DNA of 64,000 nt from Pedobacter sp. SL55 (GCF_026625705.1 NZ_CP113059.1:1054001-1118000), one strand, 5' to 3'; positions 17,962-26,746 are shown, counted from the first letter of the stretch. The notes: generated by a model from the letters alone, not told the origin. A program made the numbers and translations.

Positions 17962-18347
17962 ATGACATTAGAAGAGAGAATTGCTGCATCTAAAACCAGT
18001 ATTTTAAAACTGTTTTTCCCAATACCACCAACCACTACGATACCCTTTTTGGCGGTACAGCCATGCACATGATGGACGAAGTAGCCTTTATTACCGCCAC
18101 TAGATTTAGCAGACAGGTAATGGTTACCGTAAGCTCCGACCGTATTGATTTTAAAAAAGCTATTCCTGGCGGCACCTTTGTAGAACTTATTGGCAAGGTT
18201 ACTCATGTTGGTAATACCAGCTTAAAGGTAAACGTAGAAATCTATATCGAACAAATGTATGCCGAAGGTAGAGAATTGGCCATTCATGGCGATTTTACTT
18301 TCGTAGCATTAGATGAAAATAAAAAGCCTACGGCTGTGATTAAATGA
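17962..18347 (+). pseudogene. Acyl-CoA thioesterase (hotdog fold), frameshifted
   Basis: Hydrolyses acyl-CoA to free fatty acid and CoA (YciA/BACH-type hotdog). The start region 17962-18012 reads TLEERIAASKTSILKL; the rest of the protein is in the -1 frame and reads FPNTTNHYDTLFGGTAMHMM, then DEVAFITATR and DRIDFKKAIPGG, the conserved catalytic block of this family. The break is at a run of five T (18013-18017); one extra T would restore a protein of about 129 residues. From 18063 a 94-residue fragment can be read, but it lacks the N-terminal strand and NHYDTLFGG. Either a fresh pseudogene or a base-calling error. Confidence 0.8.
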
Positions 18348-18445
18348 ATGAGGGAATAGTAGAAGAGCTTAAAAAAGTATAGGCAAAAGCTAGAAAAACA
18401 GGTTTGGCCTAGTTTTTGTTTAATTTTTGATAAAAATTCTTAAAC

Positions 18446-18877
18446 ATGAAAAACTTAATATTCCCAACATTTTTAGGTGCAGCCCTTTTTGTAGCGGCTT
18501 GCTCGTCTACCAAAAGTCCAGAACTACAAAAGTATGAGGCTAGACAAGAGGTTTTAGACTTAAATAGCGATGTAAACAAGCTAAAAATTGATTTAGAAAA
18601 AGAACGTGCAGCAAACGAAAAACTTAGAGACGAGGTAAAATCTATCAACAACAAAGCAGACAAGCGCACCTCTAGTTTTAACGCTTCTGACCCGTCTGCT
18701 ACTGCAAGCGATGCAAAAGCTACTGCCAATTTGTTAAAAGATGTAGAAAAAGCTAATAAAAAGCTTGAAAAGAGCGACGAAAAAATGAAAAGCATCCAAA
18801 ACAAAATTGAAAAGACAAACAAAAAAATCGAAGATTTGAATAAAAAAATTGAATTTGTAGATAGGTCTAAATCGTAG
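18446..18877 (+). CDS. Coiled-coil lipoprotein
   Basis: A 143-residue envelope lipoprotein of unknown function. The signal peptide with lipobox VAAC (Cys19) is followed by CSSTKSPELQ. The mature chain is nearly all predicted coiled coil: Lys/Glu-rich heptads at 25-75 and 88-143, split by a Ser/Ala/Thr-rich hinge (SFNASDPSATASDAKAT). It is reminiscent of Lpp-like or OmpH-like structural lipoproteins, but no family is claimed. It has its own terminator at 18901. Confidence 0.75.
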   Translation: MKNLIFPTFLGAALFVAACSSTKSPELQKYEARQEVLDLNSDVNKLKIDLEKERAANEKLRDEVKSINNKADKRTSSFNASDPSATASDAKATANLLKDVEKANKKLEKSDEKMKSIQNKIEKTNKKIEDLNKKIEFVDRSKS

Positions 18878-18900
18878 TTTGCTAATGCTAACTTTAGTAT

Positions 18901-18942
18901 AACCGAAGCCTTGCAAATCATTGCAGGGCTTCGGTTTTTTTA
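18901..18942 (+). terminator. Intrinsic terminator after the coiled-coil lipoprotein
   Basis: Stem AACCGAAGCC(c)TGCAA with complement around the loop ATCA, followed by seven T. Confidence 0.8.
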
Positions 18943-19084
18943 CGTATTACTATATCCATTAGATTATAATTACGTGAGTTCGGGATAAGAAAATTATGCT
19001 ATTTGCTAGCGATAGCGCTTCAAATCTTCGTTCAGCTCATTTTCGGTCTCTTATTTTTCGGGCCGCACCAATAAACCAAAGCAC

Positions 19085-19145
19085 TTTCTTTGAAAGAAAA
19101 ATAAGCAACCGAGAGTTTTTGTTACTTTTTGCGGTCAAAAAGTAA
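19085..19145. repeat. Short palindromes in a gene-free stretch (18943-19236)
   Basis: The interval has no credible gene. It holds TTTCTTTGAAAGAAA-like symmetry near 19085 and a 10-bp perfect hairpin TTACTTTTTG-CGGT-CAAAAAGTAA at 19122-19145. Both resemble dispersed intergenic repeats. Confidence 0.5.
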
Positions 19146-19236
19146 GAGCCCAGCGGCGGCGAGCTAAAAAAATACGTTCAATGCGAATTTATCAAGAATT
19201 GTAAAGATACTTAAGCCGAACTCACATTACAATTAC

Positions 19237-19244
19237 TATTTTTG
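19237..19244 (+). promoter_or_regulatory. Promoter -7 element TATTTTTG of the small membrane protein gene
   Basis: TATTTTTG fits TAnnTTTG and ends 3 nt before the ATG at 19248. A leaderless message is predicted; the T-rich context lowers confidence. Confidence 0.4.
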
Positions 19245-19247
19245 TTT

Positions 19248-19475
19248 ATGGCCCAAGAAGATTTAACAAAAGTATCTACAGAAGAACTAACAAAAAGAGC
19301 AAAGTTGATGAAAGTTGCCGTATGGATGATAGGCATATCGATGATCCTGATGGTAATCTCAGGAATTATTCTTTCCATTAGAAAGGGATTTAGCGCCATG
19401 TCTGTTTCTGCCATCGGTTTTTTGCCATTGGTAATTATATTTTCGGCACAATTGAAAAAATTAACCAAGAATTAG
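19248..19475 (+). CDS. Small two-TM membrane protein, unknown function
   Basis: A 75-residue protein with two hydrophobic helices (about residues 21-43 and 50-68) joined by a short basic loop (SIRKGFSAMS) and a Lys-rich C-terminus. The acidic N-terminus AQEDLTKVSTEEL is predicted cytoplasmic. No family was recognised. The start is placed at ATG 19248 because the in-frame TTG at 19242 lies inside the promoter box. The coding call rests on the clean start, the promoter and the membrane-helix pattern. Confidence 0.65.
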   Translation: MAQEDLTKVSTEELTKRAKLMKVAVWMIGISMILMVISGIILSIRKGFSAMSVSAIGFLPLVIIFSAQLKKLTKN

Positions 19476-19531
19476 CAACTAGGACAGATCGTTCTTAAAG
19501 TAAATAAACCACCTTAAAGCAGAGTTAAAAA

Positions 19532-20914
19532 CTATCCAAACAACGCAGAAAATACCTCTTCAATTTTTGAAACGGTTACCAGCTCTATTTTAAATTTGTC
19601 TTTATTAATCCCTTTTAGGTTATAACTAGAGATAAATATTTTTTCGAACCCAAGCTTTTCTGCTTCAGAAATACGTTGTTCTACTCTATTTACCGCTCTA
19701 ATTTCTCCAGACAAGCCCACCTCTGCCGCAAAGCACACTTTAGAAGACACTGGAATATCTTCGTGAGAAGAAATAATGGCCGCTACAATAGATAGGTCAA
19801 TGGCCGGATCTTCTACTTTTATACCACCGGCGATATTTAAAAAGACATCCTTGGCACTCAAACGGAAACCGCATCTCTTTTCTAACACGGCCAGCAACAT
19901 GTTCATCCTTTTGGTATCAAAACCCGTTGCCGAACGTTGGGGCGTACCATAAGCAGAGATACTTACCAAAGCTTGGGTTTCTATTACCATTGGCCTTGCG
20001 CCTTCAATAGTTGCACCAATAGTAATGCCGCTCAGCTCTTCATCGCGTTGCGAAAGTAAAACTTCCGATGGATTGGAAACTTCCCTTAGCCCGCTACCGT
20101 GCATAGCGTAAATACCTAATTCTGCAGCCGCACCAAATCTGTTTTTAATAGAACGCAGAATACGGTAAATATGATGCCTATCGCCTTCAAATTGCAAAAC
20201 GGTATCTACCATGTGTTCTAAAATCTTAGGCCCAGCAATAGCGCCATCTTTGGTAATGTGACCTATCAGAAATACAGGTGTTGCCGTTTCCTTGGCAAAA
20301 CGAAGCAGTTCGGCAGTACACTCTCGCACTTGAGATACGCTGCCCGGAGTAGATTCGATATGCGCCGAATGTAAGGTTTGTATGGAGTCTACAATCAAAA
20401 TTTCTGGCGCTAGTTGCTCTAGCTGTTTAAAAATATTTTGGGTTGATGTTTCTGTTAAAATAAAACAATCTGCCTTGGGGGTCTTAGTAATCCGCTCGGC
20501 TCGCATTTTTATCTGCTGCTCACTTTCTTCTCCTGAAACATAAAGCACCCGCTTTTGCTTAATGTTTAATGCCAATTGAAGCATTAAAGTAGATTTTCCA
20601 ATGCCTGGTTCGCCGCCAATTAACGTAACCGAGCCCGGTACCAACCCGCCGCCCAACACCCTGTCTAATTCTAGGTCGCCAGTAGGCAACCTTTCTTCTG
20701 TAGCGCTTTGTATTTCCTCTAATTTACTCGGCTTATTTACCCTTTGGGTTCCGCCAACCGTGGTTTTCCATACCGCAGCATTGGCCCCAGTAGGCTTTTC
20801 TATCACTTCTTCTACAAAAGTGTTCCATTGGTTACAAGAAGGACATTTGCCTAACCATTTTGCCGACTCGTAGCCGCAACTCTGACAGAAATATGCTGAT
20901 TTGATTTTAGCCAA
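19532..20914 (-). CDS. radA: DNA repair protein RadA
   Basis: A RecA-like ATPase that promotes branch migration during homologous recombination. Order of parts in 460 residues: N-terminal zinc finger (CQSCGYESAKWLGKCPSC), Walker A GGEPGIGKST near residue 95-104, Walker B ILIVDSIQT, the RadA-specific KNRFG motif, and a C-terminal Lon-protease-like domain (AGGIKVEDPAIDLSIV). The first and last features separate it from RecA. It appears to be transcribed alone; the RNase G gene downstream-upstream neighbour is separated by its own terminator at 20982. Confidence 0.97.
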   Translation of the reverse strand: MAKIKSAYFCQSCGYESAKWLGKCPSCNQWNTFVEEVIEKPTGANAAVWKTTVGGTQRVNKPSKLEEIQSATEERLPTGDLELDRVLGGGLVPGSVTLIGGEPGIGKSTLMLQLALNIKQKRVLYVSGEESEQQIKMRAERITKTPKADCFILTETSTQNIFKQLEQLAPEILIVDSIQTLHSAHIESTPGSVSQVRECTAELLRFAKETATPVFLIGHITKDGAIAGPKILEHMVDTVLQFEGDRHHIYRILRSIKNRFGAAAELGIYAMHGSGLREVSNPSEVLLSQRDEELSGITIGATIEGARPMVIETQALVSISAYGTPQRSATGFDTKRMNMLLAVLEKRCGFRLSAKDVFLNIAGGIKVEDPAIDLSIVAAIISSHEDIPVSSKVCFAAEVGLSGEIRAVNRVEQRISEAEKLGFEKIFISSYNLKGINKDKFKIELVTVSKIEEVFSALFG

Positions 20915-20981
20915 TTTGATTTTAGATTTTAGATTTACGAATTTAGATTTATTCGGCTGGAAATACCAAGAGAGTTATAAA

Positions 20982-21012
20982 CAAAAAAGTCCCGATTTTC
21001 ATCGAGACTTTT
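20982..21012 (-). terminator. Intrinsic terminator after the RNase G gene
   Basis: AAAAGTCCCGAT-TTTC-ATCGAGACTTTT, a 12-bp stem with one mismatch. On the minus strand it ends in a T run just downstream of the RNase G stop codon. Confidence 0.75.
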
Positions 21013-21022
21013 GTTGTTTCAT

Positions 21023-22569
21023 TTAAAGCTTAATCTCTTCGTCTTTGGCAGACAAGAAATGAAACTCTGTTAAGTGATAAGAAGAAACTTCTTTTACCTT
21101 TACCCATTGTCCAAATTTAAAGAACCATTTCCATTGCAAAGAAACCAATCCTTTTTTAATAAATGCCGCTATGTAAGGGTGTACACATAACGTAATATTT
21201 TTTTCGTTCTGCTCACGCAGGATATAGGTCATATTGCTTTCAATGTCGTCCATCAAAACAATACTTGCTTTTATTTCGCCAGTTCCATCGCATGTAGGGC
21301 ATTTTTCTACCGTTACAATGTTCATCTCTGGCCTTACCCTTTGTCGGGTAATTTGCACCAATCCAAATTTGCTAGGAGGTAAAATAGTGTGTTTAGCCCT
21401 ATCTAAAAGCATTAGCTCTCTTAAGTGGTCAAACAATACTTTTCTGTTGGCGGGTTTGTGCATATCAATAAAATCGATTACCACAATGCCACCCATATCT
21501 CTTAGCCTCAATTGGCGAGCAATTTCTTTTGCAGCTTCTTTATTAACCTGCAATGCATTTTCTTCTTGGTTCTCTTTGCTAGCGGTTCTATTGCCACTAT
21601 TTACGTCTATAACGTGCAAAGCTTCGGTATGTTCTACTACTAAGTAGGCGCCTCCAGCCAAGTTTACGGTTTTCCCGAAACCGTTTTTAATTTGTTTTTC
21701 AACCCCAAAGTGGTCAAAAATGTGTTCTTTGTGCTTATAGTATTTTACAATACGCTCCATTTCAGGAGAAATTTCGTGCACATAAGAACGAATGTCTTCA
21801 AATAATGATTGGTCGTTTACATAAACATTGGTAAAATCGGTGCTTAAAATATCGCGTATCAACGTCGATGTTCTATCCATTCACCCCAAACACGCTTAGC
21901 AGGTTCTGTTTCTGGAAGCTTTTTCATAAAGCTTTCCCATTTAGAAATAGAATCAAGTAAGTCTTTTTGTAATTCGGCAACTCCCTTTCCCTCAGAAACT
22001 GTTCTAATGATTACCCCAAAATTTTTAGGTTTAATACTTTCGATAATCTTTTTTAAGCGATTACGTTCGGTATTGCTCTTAATTTTTTTTGAAATAGAGA
22101 TTACATTAGAAAAAGGTACAAGCACAGTATATCGTCCCGCTATCGAGAGATCTGAACTTAACCTAGGTCCTTTAGTAGAAATGGGTTCTTTGGCTATCTG
22201 TACAGGTACCAATAAATTTTTGCTTACAACTTCCGAGATTTTCCCCGCCTTGTTGATATCAGCTTCTAATTTAAAGTTATCCAATAAAGTGCCCTGTGTG
22301 CCGTTACGTCTAATCTTCGTTAGCTTTATAAGAGATTGAACCTGAGGGCCTAAATCAAAGTAATGCAAAAATGCATCTTTTTCGTAACCAACATCTACAA
22401 AAGCGGCATTTAAACCGGGCATAATTTTTTTAATGCGGCCTAAATAAATATCGCCTACTGCGTAATTGTTGTTAACGCTTTCTTTGTGAAGCTCAACAAG
22501 CTGTTTGTCTTCTATTAAAGCTATGGTTACTCCCGTAGAAGTAGAATCTATGATTAATTCTTTTACCAA
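21023..22569 (-). pseudogene. rng: Ribonuclease E/G family protein, split by a frameshift
   Basis: Endoribonuclease for rRNA maturation and mRNA decay. The gene reads in two overlapping frames. The 5' part (21859-22569, 236 codons, TTG start) holds the S1 RNA-binding region (YAVGDIYLGRIKKIMPGLNA) and RNase-H-like fold and runs to KRVWGE. The 3' part (21023-21880) continues directly with MDRTSTLIRDIL and carries the catalytic DNase-I-like domain: HVIDVNSG and VVIDFIDM (metal-binding Asp) and the Zn-link CPTCDGTGE. One extra base near 21877-21885 (for example GAA to GAAA) would restore a ~515-residue protein of normal length. The two pieces overlap by 22 nt. A broken core RNase would be surprising, so a sequence error or an unusual split enzyme needs ruling out. 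Confidence 0.9.
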
Positions 22570-22688
22570 AGCTACAGATTTTAAGGCTTTTAAACCTTAT
22601 TAACACATGGACCAAAAAACTTACAATCCAAAAGTAAACCTCCCAATATTTTCGGGACATTTACTTTTGGCCATTCACTTAAAGAAAA

Positions 22689-22778
22689 TTATTTTTTCTT
22701 GTGTCTGTTTTTTCTTAAACGTTTTTTGCGTTTGTGGGTAGCCATTTTATGTCTTTTTCTTTTTTTACCGCTTGGCAT
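22689..22778 (-). CDS. AURKAIP1/COX24-domain mini-protein (29 aa)
   Basis: A very short, extremely basic protein (17 Lys/Arg of 29) starting MPSGKKRKRHKMATHKRKKR and ending in KKK. It matches the AURKAIP1/COX24 C-terminal domain, which in mitochondria is ribosomal protein mS38. Bacteroidota genomes carry it as a stand-alone protein, so a small-subunit ribosome-associated role is likely by homology. It lies between the TPR gene and the RNase G gene, an RNA-processing context that fits. ATG start, clean stop, A-rich leader. Confidence 0.8.
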   Translation of the reverse strand: MPSGKKRKRHKMATHKRKKRLRKNRHKKK

Positions 22779-22806
22779 AATTTTAAATTTTAAATGTTTT
22801 TATTAA

Positions 22807-23664
22807 TTATTTTTTCAACTCGGCTACCTTTTTATCTATAAAACTAGATAAAGTTGGATTTGCCGCTAGTTTCTTACTTTGCAAATAAGCGTCTATAGCC
22901 TCTTTGTTTTTGCCTAAATTCTCGTAGGCTGTTGCTAAATAGAAGTAGCTATCTGGTGTTGCCTTTATGTTTTTGATAATATCTTCAAAACGAGTAATCG
23001 CTTTGTCGAACTGACCAGATTTAATTGCGAACATGCCTAAATTCATATTTGCCTTAAAATTTTTAGGGTCTTTCTTTACCACATCTAAAAGCATTGCGAT
23101 ACCTTCCATTGGCGCACCTGCACCATTTACAATTACCACTCCCATCCCCGTCTTAGCATCTAAGTTGGTAGAGTCTATTGCAATAGCTTCGCCAAAAGCA
23201 TGGTTTGCTTTCTGAAGCATGATTGGTTTAGCAATGCTATCTTGTGTATTATCAAAAGCTTTTAAAAAACGGTCGCCAGCTTTAACCCAGTTCTCTAATG
23301 AAGATTGCGCATTTGCAGCTTCTTCTAAATAGAGTGCGCTTGGAATAGCTTGCTCTAAATCATCCCATTTTTGGGCCAAAACCTTGGCTTGGCTTATTTT
23401 TTCTTCTCCAGAAGCTTTCTGATAAGCCGTTTCTAGCGAAGTAAACTCTTTAGCTGCTGCATTACTAATTAGGTTTTTTGCAGTGGCAGAAGCCTCTAAC
23501 AAGCTTAAAACCGGAGCTTGCGCCTCAGTTGGCATAGCCGATGCAGCATCTTCTTTGGGCTTTACCAAACCCTTGATATCTTGGCTAAATAAAAAGCCCA
23601 CAAGCAATACAATGCCTGCAATAATTACAATTTGTGTTGTGCGTGGGCTTTTCATGTCAATCAA
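22807..23664 (-). CDS. Tetratricopeptide-repeat membrane protein
   Basis: A 285-residue protein with one N-terminal transmembrane anchor (about residues 10-27, IVIIAGIVLLVGFLF) and a helical periplasmic or cytoplasmic domain. At least three TPR-like repeats are visible in the C-terminal half: AKTGMGVVIVNG, FKANMNLGMFAIKSGQFDKAI and SYFYLATAYENLGKNKEAID. The gene starts 3 nt after the HU gene's stop on the same strand, so they form an operon. Function is unknown; TPRs imply a protein-binding or scaffold role. Confidence 0.85.
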   Translation of the reverse strand: MIDMKSPRTTQIVIIAGIVLLVGFLFSQDIKGLVKPKEDAASAMPTEAQAPVLSLLEASATAKNLISNAAAKEFTSLETAYQKASGEEKISQAKVLAQKWDDLEQAIPSALYLEEAANAQSSLENWVKAGDRFLKAFDNTQDSIAKPIMLQKANHAFGEAIAIDSTNLDAKTGMGVVIVNGAGAPMEGIAMLLDVVKKDPKNFKANMNLGMFAIKSGQFDKAITRFEDIIKNIKATPDSYFYLATAYENLGKNKEAIDAYLQSKKLAANPTLSSFIDKKVAELKK

Positions 23665-23666
23665 AA

Positions 23667-23969
23667 TTAAGCTTCAGCTTTAGCTTTTTTAGTATTGTTT
23701 TTAACTTTATCAACAAATACTTTTGCTGGCTTAAAGCTAGGAACAAAATGCTCTGGAATAATAATAGCTGTATTTTTAGAGATATTTCTCGCAGTTTTTT
23801 GAGCTCTTTTCTTCACTACAAAACTGCCAAAACCTCTTACGTAAACATTTTCTCCAGCAATCATGTTGTTTTTGATTACCTTAAAAAATGCCTCTACTGT
23901 TTCTTGAACGTCAACTTTCTCAATCCCTGTCTTTGTTGATATTTCAGCAATAATATCTGCCTTAGTCAT
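23667..23969 (-). CDS. HU/IHF-family DNA-binding protein
   Basis: A 100-residue nucleoid protein. The opening TKADIIAEISTKTGIEKVDV, the EAFFKVIKNNM helix and VYVRGFGSFVVKKRAQKTARN followed by IPEHFVPSFKPAK are the conserved HU/IHF body and DNA-bending arm. The C-terminus ends in a Lys/Ala tail (NTKKAKAEA). It is the first gene of a minus-strand cluster (HU, TPR, AURKAIP1/COX24, RNase G) that diverges from mutY. HU and IHF subunits cannot be separated on this evidence. Confidence 0.93.
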   Translation of the reverse strand: MTKADIIAEISTKTGIEKVDVQETVEAFFKVIKNNMIAGENVYVRGFGSFVVKKRAQKTARNISKNTAIIIPEHFVPSFKPAKVFVDKVKNNTKKAKAEA

Positions 23970-24128
23970 ATTTCTAAAATTAATTAATTATTGTGTGTGT
24001 TTTAATTACATCTGTTTTGGGGTTGCAAAAGTATTGCTTTTTAGCGAGATAGGAAAATAAAAGATGATTTATTTATGTGGTTGACCATCATAGTATTGCA
24101 AGTTTTAGCTATTTAATACCTTTTATTG

Positions 24129-24136
24129 TACTTTTG
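24129..24136 (+). promoter_or_regulatory. Promoter -7 element TACTTTTG of mutY
   Basis: TACTTTTG fits TAnnTTTG and ends 5 nt before the mutY ATG. No convincing -33 TTTG was seen at the usual distance. Confidence 0.45.
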
Positions 24137-24141
24137 TTACG

Positions 24142-25188
24142 ATGTCTTTTCAATCGGAAATAGTTAAGTGGTACCTTAAAAACAAGAGAGAATTGCCTTG
24201 GAGGGATACCACAGACCCTTATGTGATTTGGCTTTCTGAAATTATTTTACAACAAACAAGAGTAGAACAGGGAAAACCCTATTTCCTTAAGTTTTTAGCG
24301 CACTACCCTACTGTAAAAGATTTTGCTAATGCCGCCGAAGAACAAGTTTTAAAACTTTGGCAAGGCTTGGGCTATTACTCTAGAGGCAGAAACATGTTGT
24401 TTACCGCCCGTTATGTTGTAGAACATTATGGGGGCGTTTTTCCTACAAGCTACGATGAACTGGTAAAATTAAAGGGTGTTGGAAGCTATACCGCAGCAGC
24501 TATCTCTTCTTTTTCTAGTAACGAAAGGAAAGCAGTGGTTGATGGAAATGTATACCGCGTTTTGGCCAGATATTTTGGTATCGAAGAGCCTATCAATTCA
24601 AACGCAGGCCAAAAAATGTTTGCCAATTTAGCCCAAGAACTTATTGCCGACCAAGAGCCTTCTGTTTATAACCAAGCTATGATGGAATTTGGCGCACTAC
24701 AATGCAAGCCAAAATCTCCACTTTGTGCCCAATGCCCAATACGGCTAGGTTGTTACGCTTATAAACATAAAAAGGTAGATCTGCTTCCAATTAAGCTAAA
24801 GAAAGTAAAAATCAGAAAAAGGTGGTTTAATTATTTTGTAGGCATTACCAATAATGAAATTTTAACCAAACAAAGAATACCCGGCGATGTTTGGCAGCAC
24901 CTATACGATTTCCCTTTAATTGAAACACAAGGAGAGGCTTCACTTTCGGATGCTGATTTTTTGGTTAAAACCCAAGAATTATTTGGCAAACAGTTAGAGC
25001 TAAAGGTTTTAGAAAGCAAAAAACACATCCTTACCCACCAAATAATATATGTTCAATTTTTTGCAATAGATAATTATATTGTTAACTTTAATTTACACAC
25101 CGAAATTAAATCGGTTAAAATTAACGTTTTTAAACAATTACCTCATCCCAAAATTATTGGCGATTTTGTAGAAAAGCATATAGACTAA
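24142..25188 (+). CDS. mutY: A/G-specific adenine DNA glycosylase
   Basis: Removes adenine mispaired with 8-oxoguanine in base-excision repair. The 348-residue protein has the helix-hairpin-helix LKGVGSYTAAAI followed by the catalytic Asp in VVDGNVYRVLAR. The [4Fe-4S] loop is complete (C-x6-C-x2-C-x5-C: CKPKSPLCAQCPIRLGC). The C-terminal NUDIX-like domain recognises 8-oxoG (KHILTHQIIYVQFF). All residues expected for activity are present. It is followed after 12 nt by ssb and diverges from the HU cluster. Confidence 0.96.
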   Translation: MSFQSEIVKWYLKNKRELPWRDTTDPYVIWLSEIILQQTRVEQGKPYFLKFLAHYPTVKDFANAAEEQVLKLWQGLGYYSRGRNMLFTARYVVEHYGGVFPTSYDELVKLKGVGSYTAAAISSFSSNERKAVVDGNVYRVLARYFGIEEPINSNAGQKMFANLAQELIADQEPSVYNQAMMEFGALQCKPKSPLCAQCPIRLGCYAYKHKKVDLLPIKLKKVKIRKRWFNYFVGITNNEILTKQRIPGDVWQHLYDFPLIETQGEASLSDADFLVKTQELFGKQLELKVLESKKHILTHQIIYVQFFAIDNYIVNFNLHTEIKSVKINVFKQLPHPKIIGDFVEKHID

Positions 25189-25200
25189 TCAAATATATTT

Positions 25201-25632
25201 ATGTCAGGTATTAACAAAGTAATCTTAGTGGGCCACTTGGGCAAAGACCCCGAAGTTAGGCATTTAGAAGGTGGAGTTACCGTTGCGAGTTTTCCTTTAG
25301 CCACCTCAGAGACATTTAACAAAGACGGAAAAAGGGTTGAACAAACCGAGTGGCATAACATTGTATTGTGGAGGGGCTTGGCCGAAGTAGCTTCTAAATA
25401 TCTTCAGAAAGGCAAATTGGTGTACATAGAAGGAAAGCTGAGAACCCGTTCTTTTGAAGATAAAGAGAAAGTAAAAAAATATGTTACCGAGATTGTTGCC
25501 GAGAATTTTACCATGCTGGGCAGAAAAAGCGATTTCGAGCCTGTTAGCTCTAGTGGCGCAATAACATCACACAATAAAATTGAAGACGATTTTTCGACAT
25601 CTATTGACCAGTCGGGAGATTTACCTTTTTAG
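25201..25632 (+). CDS. ssb: Single-stranded DNA-binding protein
   Basis: A 143-residue SSB. The OB fold occupies residues 1-108 (SGINKVILVGHLGKDPEVRH, TEWHNIVLWRGLAEVA, KLVYIEGKLRTRSFED). A short linker leads to the acidic tip that ends DQSGDLPF, the family's DLPF-type protein-interaction tail. It probably coats ssDNA in replication and repair and recruits RecG, PolA and others. It is 12 nt downstream of mutY and likely in the same transcript. A hairpin follows at 25672. Confidence 0.96.
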   Translation: MSGINKVILVGHLGKDPEVRHLEGGVTVASFPLATSETFNKDGKRVEQTEWHNIVLWRGLAEVASKYLQKGKLVYIEGKLRTRSFEDKEKVKKYVTEIVAENFTMLGRKSDFEPVSSSGAITSHNKIEDDFSTSIDQSGDLPF

Positions 25633-25671
25633 TAAACCACTCATACAGGTAAAAAACGCATAAAATAAACG

Positions 25672-25705
25672 AAGGAGGATATCTAATCAATATCCTCCTT
25701 TGTGT
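25672..25705 (+). terminator. Probable terminator after ssb
   Basis: An 11-bp stem AAGGAGGATAT / ATATCCTCCTT with a 7-nt loop. The T tract after it (TGTGTT) is poor, but the position between convergent genes supports it. Confidence 0.65.
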
Positions 25706-25723
25706 TATAAATCCTAACTGATA

Positions 25724-26404
25724 TTAGCTTAAAACAATAGTTTCGCCAATTTCGGGAAGCAAAAGCTGTTTTTGTGCTCTTTTAAAAATTTCGGTAGCGG
25801 TATATTTATCTATAGCTATTACCGGAAAAGAATCATAATGCACCCCAATTACCTTTTGGCAATTCACATATTCTGCAGCAATAACCGCATCGTCTGCATC
25901 CATAGTATAATTGCCGCCTATAGGCAAAATTGCATATTCTAATTGATACAGTTCGGCCAAAAGCTTCATATCTATCGTTAAACCTGTATCTCCAGCAAAA
26001 TAAATTTGCCTTCCATCAACGTCTAAAACATATCCCGCCGGGTTACCTCCGTAAGAACCGTCTGGCAAGCTGCTTGAGTGCGTGGCGGCAACCATACGCA
26101 CTGTTCCAAAATCAAACTTAAACTTACCGATATTCATATCATGTATGTTGGTAACGCCCTGTTTCTGTAACCAACCAGCAATTTCGGGCATACAAATTAC
26201 CTTTGCATTCGTTCTTTGGGCAATGGCTACTAAATCAGCAACGTGGTCTCCATGGCCATGGCTAACCAAAATATAATCAGCCTCAATTTGTGTTACATCA
26301 ATATCTTTGGCCAAAGGGTTTCCACTAATAAAGGGATCAAATAACAACTTTGCCGAAGAGGTTTCTAACAAAAAACACGACTGCCCGTAATATGTATATT
26401 TCAT
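25724..26404 (-). CDS. UPF0173-type metal-dependent hydrolase (MBL fold)
   Basis: A 226-residue metallo-beta-lactamase-fold hydrolase. The metal motif HGHGDH (residues 50-55) is followed by the further ligands AATHSS, AGDTGLT and GVHYDSFP. Length and motif spacing match the UPF0173/YtkL group, whose physiological substrate is not established. No signal peptide. It is 11 nt downstream of the ybaB gene on the same strand and may be co-transcribed. Confidence 0.92.
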   Translation of the reverse strand: MKYTYYGQSCFLLETSSAKLLFDPFISGNPLAKDIDVTQIEADYILVSHGHGDHVADLVAIAQRTNAKVICMPEIAGWLQKQGVTNIHDMNIGKFKFDFGTVRMVAATHSSSLPDGSYGGNPAGYVLDVDGRQIYFAGDTGLTIDMKLLAELYQLEYAILPIGGNYTMDADDAVIAAEYVNCQKVIGVHYDSFPVIAIDKYTATEIFKRAQKQLLLPEIGETIVLS

Positions 26405-26415
26405 ATCTATATATT

Positions 26416-26721
26416 TTATTGTCCAAACAAACCACCTAAGCCACCAAGCATATCTTTTGTGGCTGCTTGCATTTCTGTTGCGCTTACTAGCTCGGCCTGT
26501 GCCAAAGCTTTATTTATTGCCGCCTGCAAAAGTTCTTCTAACTCTTCTTTGTCGGCTTGCTCATAAAACTCATCTGTAATTGCAATAGAGGTTATTGCTT
26601 TGTTTGCCGTAGCAGTAACTTTTATTGCTCCGCCCTCTACCTCTCCAAACACCGAGATGGTATCTAATCTCTTTTTTATTTCTTCGGCTTTGCCCTGTGC
26701 AGCCATTAATTTATCAAACAT
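26416..26721 (-). CDS. YbaB/EbfC-family nucleoid-associated protein
   Basis: A 101-residue dimeric DNA-binding protein. MFDKLMAAQGKAEEIKKRLD is the usual long helix; VEGGAIKVTATANKAITSIAI is the central sheet. The C-terminus is Gly-rich (GGLGGLFGQ). YbaB is often next to dnaX or recR; here it is next to the UPF0173 hydrolase instead. Role: non-specific or palindromic DNA binding, by homology. Confidence 0.92.
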   Translation of the reverse strand: MFDKLMAAQGKAEEIKKRLDTISVFGEVEGGAIKVTATANKAITSIAITDEFYEQADKEELEELLQAAINKALAQAELVSATEMQAATKDMLGGLGGLFGQ

Positions 26722-26746
26722 ATCTTTTTTTTAACGCTCTAAAATA

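Noticed and set aside
18344..18384. Short frame (12 codons) after the thioesterase stop
   Set aside because: Too short, no conserved pattern and no promoter.
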